Below, piece by piece: positions 57,790-64,000 of a DNA stretch of 64,000 nt. The notes beneath the pieces are model-generated. The model saw only the letters and a list, made by a program, of their open reading frames with translations. It was not told the origin of the DNA and made no database searches. The position numbers and the translations under genes are program-made. The number at the start of each line of letters is the position of its first letter. The first letter of the stretch is position 1. Source of the stretch: Caballeronia sp031450805 (lineage in GTDB: Bacteria > Pseudomonadota > Gammaproteobacteria > Burkholderiales > Burkholderiaceae); NCBI RefSeq assembly GCF_031450805.1, contig NZ_JARTVY010000002.1, forward strand, positions 868,001 to 932,000, read 5' to 3'.

Positions 57790-58459
57790 CTGCGGACCAC
57801 GCCAGCGCTGCGGCATAGCCGGCCGGTGCGGCAATCGCAATCGCCTGAAACGCACCCGCTTCGGCTGATATCGCATAACGCACGCCTTCGCGCGGCAAGA
57901 CGGAAAAGCCTGGCATGGTCAGCGTATTGCCGCCGATGCCATCGCCATGTGCTTTCAACACGGCTTCCTTGGCGGTCCAGCATGCGAAGAATGCGCCGCG
58001 TGCTTCGGCTTGCGGCATGGCGTCGATGGCACGCTTGTCATCGCGATGAAGCACCGAGCCTTCCAGTGCGCGCCAGTCGAACGGAGGCAGCGCTTCCTCG
58101 ATATCCACGCCCACGCGCCGCCCGAACGAAACCGCGATCAGACCGTGCATGCCGGAATGCGACACGTTGAAGTCGGGAGCATCGGGCATCGATAGAAACG
58201 GTCTGCCGTTGGCGTCGACGTCGAATGCGAGCCTGGACGGATCGACGTCGAGTTCGGCTGCGAGCACGCGTCGCAGCGCCGCGCGCATTGCCACGAAGCG
58301 AACGGCGTCCTGGTGCCGCAAGAAGCGGTGCGCGCGGGCGCGTTCGGTGGCATTCAGTTCGTTTGCGCCGGCTTGCGGAAGCGTTGCGGTCAGATCGATA
58401 TCGACGCGCCACACCCGCACGTCCGATGGCGCGCCTGCTGCCAAGAGTTGTGTCCGCAT
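57752..58459 (-). CDS. 4'-phosphopantetheinyl transferase (Sfp type)
   Basis: 235 residues. Motifs: NVSHSGMHGLIAVSFGRRVGVDIEE (the GVDIE metal-binding Asp and Glu) and FFACWTAKEAVLKAHGDG (W-T-x-K-E-A). It transfers phosphopantetheine from CoA to carrier proteins of fatty-acid, polyketide or nonribosomal pathways. No such synthase is nearby. First base of its coding end overlaps the ygjP-like gene; a tautomerase gene begins upstream, 5 bases away. Confidence 0.93.
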   Translation of the reverse strand: MRTQLLAAGAPSDVRVWRVDIDLTATLPQAGANELNATERARAHRFLRHQDAVRFVAMRAALRRVLAAELDVDPSRLAFDVDANGRPFLSMPDAPDFNVSHSGMHGLIAVSFGRRVGVDIEEALPPFDWRALEGSVLHRDDKRAIDAMPQAEARGAFFACWTAKEAVLKAHGDGIGGNTLTMPGFSVLPREGVRYAISAEAGAFQAIAIAAPAGYAAALAWSAVTRPWCESDPDA

Positions 58460-58464
58460 TCGTA

Positions 58465-58851
58465 TTACGTTGCTGCGTATTGCGCTTCGCCGTTGCCGAA
58501 CGACCAGTTCTCCTTCTTCACTTCGACGAGGCTGATGAAAACGTCCTCACGTCGCAGGCTGAGCCGCTCGTGCAAGCCATCGGCAATTGCCTTGTAGAAC
58601 GCGCGCTTCTTCGCGAGGTCACGTCCTTCATTCAACGTCACCTGAATGACGATGCAATCGTCCGTGCGGCTAATGCCCAGATAACCGCGATCGACGATGA
58701 ACTGCGCCGCGCCGTGCTCCGCGATGATCTGGAAGCGATCGTTCTCCGGCACGTCGAGGGTGGCGCGCATCGCGTCATAGACCACTTCTCCGATCGTCGC
58801 GCGATAACTCGCGTCCTTGCCCTGCATCAGGTCGATTCGAACCAGCGGCAT
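58465..58851 (-). CDS. Tautomerase-superfamily protein
   Basis: 128 residues beginning MPLVRIDL, with Pro2 (catalytic after Met removal), as in 4-oxalocrotonate tautomerases; the length and DDCIVIQVTLNEGRD region fit the longer bacterial tautomerase group. AAGGAGAG precedes the ATG, so the longer upstream start is rejected because it would block the N-terminal proline. Substrate unknown. Lies between the DUF3293 and transferase genes with short gaps (5-14 bases), likely one operon. Confidence 0.9.
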   Translation of the reverse strand: MPLVRIDLMQGKDASYRATIGEVVYDAMRATLDVPENDRFQIIAEHGAAQFIVDRGYLGISRTDDCIVIQVTLNEGRDLAKKRAFYKAIADGLHERLSLRREDVFISLVEVKKENWSFGNGEAQYAAT

Positions 58852-58865
58852 TAATCTCTCCTTGT

Positions 58866-59294
58866 TCAACGATATCGCGGATGCAGACGCAGCCGTGGCA
58901 CACCGTCTTGCTGCACGATCACGACTGCGTTTTGTTTGAATGCGGTCATCAGCTCATCGGCGGTGTGATCGTCGGCGCCGAGCACGAGAAGACTGGCCTC
59001 TGCTGTCCACGCGCCATCGGGATCGAGGCCCGCGCCCGGCAATGCGGTCCGCCCAGACTGTTGAACCTGCGCGATGAGCGCCTTCTGCAAAGCCGTGTTC
59101 TCGTCTTGGCTCAGTTCCCGCCCGAACGGATTGAACGCCGTGACGAACACGGCGCTTGCCACGCCGTGGCGCGTCAGGAGCGGAGCAATGGCGTCATTTT
59201 TCTTTCCGACGATCATGTCGATCGGCGGTTCGCCTTCAACGCGATAAATCGCCAGGCGGTAAGCGTCGAGCGTCTTGTCGGGAATCGCATTCAT
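58866..59294 (-). CDS. DUF3293 protein
   Basis: 142 residues, with the DUF3293 signature FVTAFNPFGRELSQDENTAL and GLDPDGAWTAEASLLVLG. Function unknown. Its stop is 14 bases before the tautomerase start, so these and the phosphopantetheinyl transferase gene may form an operon. Confidence 0.87.
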   Translation of the reverse strand: MNAIPDKTLDAYRLAIYRVEGEPPIDMIVGKKNDAIAPLLTRHGVASAVFVTAFNPFGRELSQDENTALQKALIAQVQQSGRTALPGAGLDPDGAWTAEASLLVLGADDHTADELMTAFKQNAVVIVQQDGVPRLRLHPRYR

Positions 59295-59393
59295 GGCGAC
59301 ACGTTACCGGAGTGCCAACCCGCGTGCAAACCCAGTCCTCACGCGCGCAGCAACGCCTATACTCAACATAGCGTCTCATGCGAGGAGGATGCC

Positions 59394-59603
59394 ATGGCAC
59401 GCAAATTCATCGATTGCCGTGAATTTCCAAGCGACACGAACTGCACGGTCGCTTTATCCGCCGACTCCGAAGACGAATTGATGGAAGCGGCCGTGCAGCA
59501 CGCGGTAAGCGTCCATCGGCATGAAGATTCGCCCGAGTTGCGCTCGGAGTTGAAGAAGCTATTCCACGACGGCACGCCGCCGATCGACCGGCCGCGCGCG
59601 TAG
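59394..59603 (+). CDS. DUF1059 small protein
   Basis: 69 residues of the DUF1059 family (MARKFIDCREFPSDTNCTVALSADSEDELMEAAVQHA in pieces: MARKFIDCREFPSD, CTVALSADSEDELMEAA), predicted iron-, zinc- or nucleic-acid-related, unproven. Two cysteines (IDCREF; TNCTVA). GCGAGGAGG is just upstream of the ATG. Stand-alone; its stop is 21 bases from the convergent GNAT gene. Confidence 0.88.
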   Translation: MARKFIDCREFPSDTNCTVALSADSEDELMEAAVQHAVSVHRHEDSPELRSELKKLFHDGTPPIDRPRA

Positions 59604-59624
59604 GTGCTCGCAATCTTTGTCGCG

Positions 59625-60491
59625 CTAGCCGAGTTCGAACGTCGTCACGCCGAATACATGATCGAGCGGCGCTGCCGGGGCCGCTCGCGTGTACATGCGC
59701 GCCGTTTCGAACACCATCGTCATGTCGTGCCCGGCGGCGAGCGCGACGGCCGATGCATTGCTTTCAGGGACATCGAGAAAGACGGCCTCGCCTTCGGCCG
59801 ATGAAACCAGCGTACGATAAAGCGCGCGTGCAGTCGGTAAATCGTCTGCGAAAAGCGGCCCGATCTTGTGTCCGCTCCGGCAACGGCGAATGACGCCGTA
59901 ACCTCGCAGGACTTCGCCATCGAGCGCGGCAAGAGCACGCGCTTCGTGTTGTGCGAGCCACGCGCGCAGGAACACCGGACGCATCGACGCGAAGCACCGT
60001 GCGTCGTAGTCGAGCAGACGATCGAACGGAACGCTCGAGGCATCCACGACCGTCACGCCCGGCAATCGCGCGTCATAGTGCATCGCCATGCCCTGATAGC
60101 GCACATTACGATACGCCAGCACGAAGCCCGACTTGCGATAGTTGGACTGCTGGGCAACGACGCCGTCGAGGCCGATGTTGCGCTCGCCGAGACAAGCAAT
60201 GCCCTCGCGCCACAGACGTATGCCGAAGCCTTTGCCGCGCCACTCCGGCCGCACGATATAGAGGCCGATGAAACCGAACGCGTCGTCGTAAGCCACGGCG
60301 GAAATGCAGGCGATGGGCTCGCCATCCCATGTGCCGACGAAGAAACCGTCCGGATCAGCGGCGTGGAAGCAGCGCGCATCGTCGAGGCCGGGATTCCAGC
60401 CTTCGGCCGCGGCCCAGTCGAGCGCCGTCACGAGGTCGGCCTGGCTCATGCGGCGGATGATGAAACGAGGGTCATCGGGGCTGGGGGACAT
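59625..60491 (-). CDS. Tandem-domain GNAT acetyltransferase
   Basis: 288 residues. An N-terminal GNAT domain (IVRPEWRGKGFGIRLWREGI; acetyl-CoA loop R-G-K-G-F-G) plus the C-terminal YitH/Acetyltransf_18-type domain (VRYQGMAMHYDARLP; GYGVIRRCRSGHKIGPLFAD). Substrate unknown. Stand-alone between convergent and divergent small genes. Confidence 0.9.
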   Translation of the reverse strand: MSPSPDDPRFIIRRMSQADLVTALDWAAAEGWNPGLDDARCFHAADPDGFFVGTWDGEPIACISAVAYDDAFGFIGLYIVRPEWRGKGFGIRLWREGIACLGERNIGLDGVVAQQSNYRKSGFVLAYRNVRYQGMAMHYDARLPGVTVVDASSVPFDRLLDYDARCFASMRPVFLRAWLAQHEARALAALDGEVLRGYGVIRRCRSGHKIGPLFADDLPTARALYRTLVSSAEGEAVFLDVPESNASAVALAAGHDMTMVFETARMYTRAAPAAPLDHVFGVTTFELG

Positions 60492-60624
60492 GTCGCGCGC
60501 CTCGTCGGTGTCGGCGGTACATGCAGTGTCGCGCGTTTGCGGTTCAGGGAAAAGAAAGGCGGGAGAAGCAGCGAAGAAGGAGAACGTGAACGACTTAGGC
60601 GCAGCGGCAACGGCTACGCCAGGA

Positions 60625-60864
60625 TTACGTGCAGCCCGTGCGCCGCTCGCTGCGGCTGAAGCTCTGACGCGAACGCCAGTCTTCCGAGCGCAGCACGTAT
60701 TCGCCGTCTTCGCGTGCTTCGCCTTCGGAGTCGAACCCTTCGTCGCTATAGGCGACCACTTTCATCCCGCCGCCTGCGGCGCGTTCGACAGTGATTCCCC
60801 AATGCCAGCCGCCTTCCTGATGGAAGACGTGTAACGTCGGATTCGATGATCTCGTGAGTTCCAT
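60625..60864 (-). CDS. Hypothetical protein
   Basis: 79 residues (MELTRSSNPTLHVFHQEGGW...), with an acidic middle and Arg/Ser-rich end. No domain. GGAG 13 bases before the ATG and a natural end make this start plausible; the frame stays open to 61020, so a longer form beginning MPQRNIVPERG is possible. Confidence 0.55.
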   Translation of the reverse strand: MELTRSSNPTLHVFHQEGGWHWGITVERAAGGGMKVVAYSDEGFDSEGEAREDGEYVLRSEDWRSRQSFSRSERRTGCT

Positions 60865-61175
60865 AAATGCGGCTCCTACGTCGACGTTCGCCGCGCTGTT
60901 CAGCAGACGAACGCCCTTGATGACGGGCGCTTCGTTTAAGCCCCTTTCAGGGACGATGTTTCTTTGCGGCATTGCCGGCTGCTTAAACAGCATAATCAAT
61001 GCAATGCTGCGTCGCAACACGGGCTTTCCCCGAGCGTGGTGTCGATGAAACGTTTAGCGCGCGAAGTAGTAAAAATGGAAGCCCGTTCGCTACCAGATGT
61101 AACGGGCATACGCCGTGCATGTGCAGCACATACCGTTACGCCGTGACGTCCGGTCCGCTTCGTTGGAGAACCGTC
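60865..61175. other. Gap 60865-61175
   Basis: No gene was recognised beyond the possible N-terminal extension of the minus-strand gene. An imperfect hairpin with ends GTAACGG and CCGTTAC (about 61100-61140) lies 40 bases before the DUF4148 gene; it may be part of its control region. Confidence 0.45.
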
Positions 61176-61415
61176 ATGAAAGCAATCGCACGATCGACAG
61201 TCCTTGCACTGGCTGCATTCTCGACTGTATCCGCCCTCGCGCAACCCCTTTCGGGCGATGCCCCGAGAACGCGCGACCAGGTCCGTCAGGAAGCGGCTGC
61301 CTGGATCGCGGCAGGCTACGATCCGAACGACTGGCTTCACTATCCCGACAACGCGATAAGGGCAAACCGCGTCATCACGCAACGCGCTGCGCCGGCGCAA
61401 CCCAACGAGCGTTGA
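61176..61415 (+). CDS. DUF4148 exported small protein
   Basis: 79 residues: signal peptide MKAIARSTVLALAAFSTVSA (cleavage after LAQ), then the DUF4148 pattern (TRDQVRQEAAAWIAAGYDPND). This family is abundant in Burkholderiaceae, in multiple copies, function unknown. TTGGAGAACC precedes the ATG. Confidence 0.85.
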   Translation: MKAIARSTVLALAAFSTVSALAQPLSGDAPRTRDQVRQEAAAWIAAGYDPNDWLHYPDNAIRANRVITQRAAPAQPNER

Positions 61416-61430
61416 CCGGCTCCTGAAACA

Positions 61431-62603
61431 CTATGCGCGCGGCTTGTCCGCGCGAAGGATGCGTCGCGCGATGCTCCAGCGATGCACTTCTGACGGGCCA
61501 TCGTAGATGCGAAACGCGCGCATGTCCGCGAAAATCCGCGCGACAACGGTTTCATGCGTAACGCCCTGTCCGCCCAGCACTTGAACCGAACGATCCACGA
61601 CGCGCCATAGCGCCTCCGACGACACGACCTTCGCGATGCTCGATTCATGCTTGCCGAGCACGCCCTGGTCGAGCACCCACGCACAGTGCCAGATGGCGAG
61701 GCGCGTCACATGCAGGTCCATCTCGTTGTCCGCAAGCATGAAGCCGACACCCTCGTGTTCGCCGAGCGCCTTGCCGAACGCCTGACGCCGTCGCGCATAA
61801 TCGCTCGCGACATCGTGAGCGCGGCGCGCCGCTCCGAGCCAGCGCATGCAGTGCGTAAGACGCGCGGGCGAAAGACGCACCTGTGCATAGCGAAACCCTT
61901 CGCCCGGCTCGCCCAGCACGTTCTCGGCCGGCACTCGCAGGCCCTCGAAGCGCACGACGCCATGACCGCCCGGAAAGCATGTATCGAGCGAATCCATCGA
62001 GCGCTCGATCACGATGCCCTCGCTCTTCATATCGGCGAGAAACATGGTCGCGGGGCCGTCGGCGAACTTCGCCATGATGATCGCAACGGCCGCGCCTTCC
62101 GCACCGGTGATGAACCACTTGCGGCCGTCGATCACGTACCCGTCGCCATCGCGCGTGGCGATGGTTTGCAGCATCGCGGGGTCGGCGCCCGCACCCGGCG
62201 GCGGCTCCGTCATGCAGAAGCACGAGCGAATGTCGCCGGCGGCCAGAGGACGCAGCCATCGCTCTTTCTGCCCGGGCGTCGCGATGGCTTCGAGCAGATG
62301 CATGTTGCCTTCATCGGGCGCAGCAATATTCAGTGCGACCGGCCCAAGCGGCGAATAACCCGCTTCTTCGAAAAGAATCGCCTTGGCGACATGTCCCAGT
62401 CCAAGCCCGCCGAACTCCGGCGACACATGGCTCGACAACAAGCCTGCCTTGCGCCCTTTGGCGATGAGTTCGGCGCGCAAGTCTTCGTTGGGCCCATGCG
62501 GCGTGCAACGCGGATCGCGCTCGAACGGCACGATCTCTTCTGCAATGAACGTACGCACGCGGGCTTGCAAATCGGTCAGTTCTGGCGAAAGCGAAAAGTC
62601 CAT
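61431..62603 (-). CDS. Acyl-CoA dehydrogenase
   Basis: 390 residues with the FAD acyl-CoA dehydrogenase fold: FCMTEPPPGAGADPAML, GRKWFITGAEG, and catalytic Glu in RIYDGPSEVHRWSIARRIL, a form typical of ACAD10/11-like enzymes. Oxidises acyl-CoA to enoyl-CoA. No other beta-oxidation gene adjoins. Signature HYYxxQ-like active-site surroundings are normal, so it looks active. Confidence 0.94.
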   Translation of the reverse strand: MDFSLSPELTDLQARVRTFIAEEIVPFERDPRCTPHGPNEDLRAELIAKGRKAGLLSSHVSPEFGGLGLGHVAKAILFEEAGYSPLGPVALNIAAPDEGNMHLLEAIATPGQKERWLRPLAAGDIRSCFCMTEPPPGAGADPAMLQTIATRDGDGYVIDGRKWFITGAEGAAVAIIMAKFADGPATMFLADMKSEGIVIERSMDSLDTCFPGGHGVVRFEGLRVPAENVLGEPGEGFRYAQVRLSPARLTHCMRWLGAARRAHDVASDYARRRQAFGKALGEHEGVGFMLADNEMDLHVTRLAIWHCAWVLDQGVLGKHESSIAKVVSSEALWRVVDRSVQVLGGQGVTHETVVARIFADMRAFRIYDGPSEVHRWSIARRILRADKPRA

Positions 62604-62661
62604 CGGCGGTCCTTGGTTTTCGTTGGGGTTCGGACGAGCTCAAGCCTGTGCGCGCCCTTCG

Positions 62662-63042
62662 TCATTCATCGTATTCGCTGTACTTGCGCGCATCGCCGCG
62701 CACTTTATGCACCGGATATTTCGCGCGATTGATCGCCATCTTCTCGAGCAGTGCGCCATGCAGGTCGACATCGAGCGCATCGGCGAGCATCACCAGATAC
62801 GCGAGGACGTCGGCCATTTCGTGGCGGACTGCGCGCAGCTTCGCGTCATCGAGCTCGGTTTTGTCGCCGGTCGAAAGCCAGGTGAACGGCTCAAGCAATT
62901 CGCTTGCTTCGACGCTTAGCGCCGCCGCGAGGTTCTTGGGCGAATGAAAACGGCTCCAGTCGCGTTCACGGACGAACTCGCGCAGAAGGTCGCGCATCGC
63001 AGTGAGTTCGCTTGTTTCCTTCGTGGGCTCTTGCTGATTCAT
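62662..63042 (-). CDS. MazG-like nucleotide pyrophosphohydrolase
   Basis: 126 residues with the all-alpha NTP-PPase motifs: EASELLEPFTW (E-x-x-E) and HEMADVLAYLVMLADAL (E-x-x-D), similar to dCTPase/RS21-C6 type. Hydrolyses (d)NTPs, for pool sanitation. The start MNQQEPTK is favoured; a GTG four codons upstream is possible. Its upstream neighbour is panE, ending 12 bases before, likely one transcript. Confidence 0.9.
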   Translation of the reverse strand: MNQQEPTKETSELTAMRDLLREFVRERDWSRFHSPKNLAAALSVEASELLEPFTWLSTGDKTELDDAKLRAVRHEMADVLAYLVMLADALDVDLHGALLEKMAINRAKYPVHKVRGDARKYSEYDE

Positions 63043-63054
63043 TCGTGATCTCAC

Positions 63055-64000
63055 TCATTGCGCGGGATAAAGTCCAAGCGTGCGCGCATGCAGCCGCGCG
63101 AGTCCGAGCAGCGCATCGGTGAACGGCGTGGGCACGCCGGTCATCACGCCGAGTTCGCGCACGGAAGCAACGAGCGCATCGAGTTCGACGGCCTTGCGTG
63201 CCTCGACATCTTGCAGCATCGAGGTTTTCATCGCCCCGAGCCTGAGCGTGACCGCGTGACGGTCGGCCGGTTCCTGTTCGATTTCAATGCCGAAGCGCGC
63301 GCCGATATCTTTCGCTTCCAGCATCACGCGCGTGACGAAATCGCGCACCAGGTCGTCGCTAAGAATGCGGTCCGTCGTCGCACCGGTGATTGCGCTGATC
63401 GGGTTCATCGTCATGTTGCCCCAGAGCTTGAACCACACATCACGCTGAATTTGCGGCGACATGGACGCATCGAATCCCGCCCTGGCGAAGAGTTCGACGA
63501 GCGATTCGACGCGCGCGCTACGCGTGCCGCCCGCTTCGCCGAGAATGAGCCCCTTGCCCTGCCGATGACGAATCAAGCCCGGCGCTTCGACGAAGCAGCT
63601 CGCATGGACGACGCAGCCGACCGTCTGCGCAACGGGGATCGCCGCGGCGATCGCGCCGTGCGGATCGACCGATGCGAGGCGCTTGCCGGCGAAGGCTTCG
63701 CCCAGGCCTTCGCAGAACCACCACGGCACGCCGTTCATCGCGGTCAGCACGGTCGTATGCGGTCCGATGAGCGGCGCGATGTGCGCGGCCACCGATTCCA
63801 TCGCCGGGGCTTTGACCGCGATCACGACGAGGTCCTGCGGCCCGAGATCGGCCGGTGCCGCGCTCGTTTCGAGCTGCAGCGCATGCGTTGCGTCCTGCTC
63901 GACGAGCCGCAGGCCGTGCGTCCTGAGCGCGTCGAGCGTCGCGCCGCGTGCGACGACGCTGACATCGCATCCTGCCTGCGCGAGCTTCACGCCGATCCAC
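63055..64000 (-). CDS. panE: 2-dehydropantoate 2-reductase (5' end outside window)
   Basis: Partial; the N-terminus with GxGxxG lies beyond 64000. The visible frame reads WIGVKLAQAGCDVSVVARG and on, with KAPAMESVA, and the catalytic region KLWGNMTMNPISAITG (Lys and Asn pair), ending LARLHARTLGLYPAQ. It reduces ketopantoate to pantoate with NADPH, or a related ketoacid. Apparently the first gene of a transcript with the MazG-like gene. Confidence 0.92.
   Translation of the reverse strand, partial: WIGVKLAQAGCDVSVVARGATLDALRTHGLRLVEQDATHALQLETSAAPADLGPQDLVVIAVKAPAMESVAAHIAPLIGPHTTVLTAMNGVPWWFCEGLGEAFAGKRLASVDPHGAIAAAIPVAQTVGCVVHASCFVEAPGLIRHRQGKGLILGEAGGTRSARVESLVELFARAGFDASMSPQIQRDVWFKLWGNMTMNPISAITGATTDRILSDDLVRDFVTRVMLEAKDIGARFGIEIEQEPADRHAVTLRLGAMKTSMLQDVEARKAVELDALVASVRELGVMTGVPTPFTDALLGLARLHARTLGLYPAQ

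Noticed and set aside
1..64000. tRNA, rRNA, insertion sequence, phage or conjugation genes
   Set aside because: None recognised on either strand by eye; short RNA genes could still be missed without a covariance search.

Overview
The window looks like a chromosomal segment of a Burkholderiaceae betaproteobacterium, most likely Caballeronia or Paraburkholderia. This is inferred from the high GC content, the gene families present (assimilatory nas cluster with NasST, DUF4148 and DUF3175 small proteins, FUSC transporter, PiuC next to a siderophore receptor) and the flagellar and sigma-54 promoter types. No rRNA, tRNA, insertion sequence, prophage or CRISPR array was seen.

Positions 1-10956 hold a nitrate-assimilation locus. 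On the minus strand narK (nitrate/nitrite transporter), nirB and nirD (NADH nitrite reductase), a FAD oxidoreductase and nasA (nitrate reductase, cut by the window edge) form one tight operon. Divergent on the plus strand are a siroheme methyltransferase (cobA), the ANTAR antiterminator nasT and the nitrate sensor nasS. The 588-bp divergent region is the best signal in the window. It contains two sigma-54 promoters facing opposite ways, two tandem NtrC-like sites between them, and on BOTH sides a leader RNA with two hexaloop hairpins (loops AACGGC or AATGGC, fitting the A1/G4 ANTAR rule) whose second hairpin overlaps the 5' arm of a terminator stem.

Positions 11016-17573 carry a stand-alone adenosine-specific kinase-like gene and an operon of DUF2760, Hsp70 and a second giant Hsp70 ending in DUF3731. 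The second Hsp70 contains an Asn/Ala-rich tandem repeat. Positions 17748-36203 are mixed housekeeping and signalling genes: a hybrid histidine kinase, an esterase, MAPEG, a phosphoesterase/lipid-kinase pair, a CBS protein, CheV, CorA/ZntB, a TetR/NTF2 divergon with two matching operators, B12-dependent ribonucleotide reductase, MobB and a GAF-GGDEF-EAL protein. Both cheV and the GGDEF-EAL gene have convincing flagellar sigma-28 promoters.

Positions 36215-40881 are a run of very small genes with strong ribosome binding sites. They include an orphan pqqA with its own terminator, a UdgX-type uracil-DNA glycosylase, a DUF3175 protein and a DnaJ-type zinc-finger microprotein coupled to a sorbosone-dehydrogenase-like protein. 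Positions 40891-48763 hold a second hybrid kinase, an ammonium transporter with its own sigma-54 promoter and NtrC-like site, a Fur-box-preceded TonB siderophore receptor with piuC, and a LysR gene. The rest (48923-64000) holds a FUSC exporter, an acetyl-CoA hydrolase/succinyl-CoA transferase, a berberine-bridge-type flavoprotein, several small exported proteins, a phosphopantetheinyl transferase, an acyl-CoA dehydrogenase, a MazG-like hydrolase and a partial panE.

Taken together, nas, cobA, nasST and amt appear to form one nitrogen-limitation regulon (NtrC/sigma-54), with an added nitrate-specific RNA antitermination layer on the nas and cobA transcripts. MobB serves the cofactor pathway of NasA.
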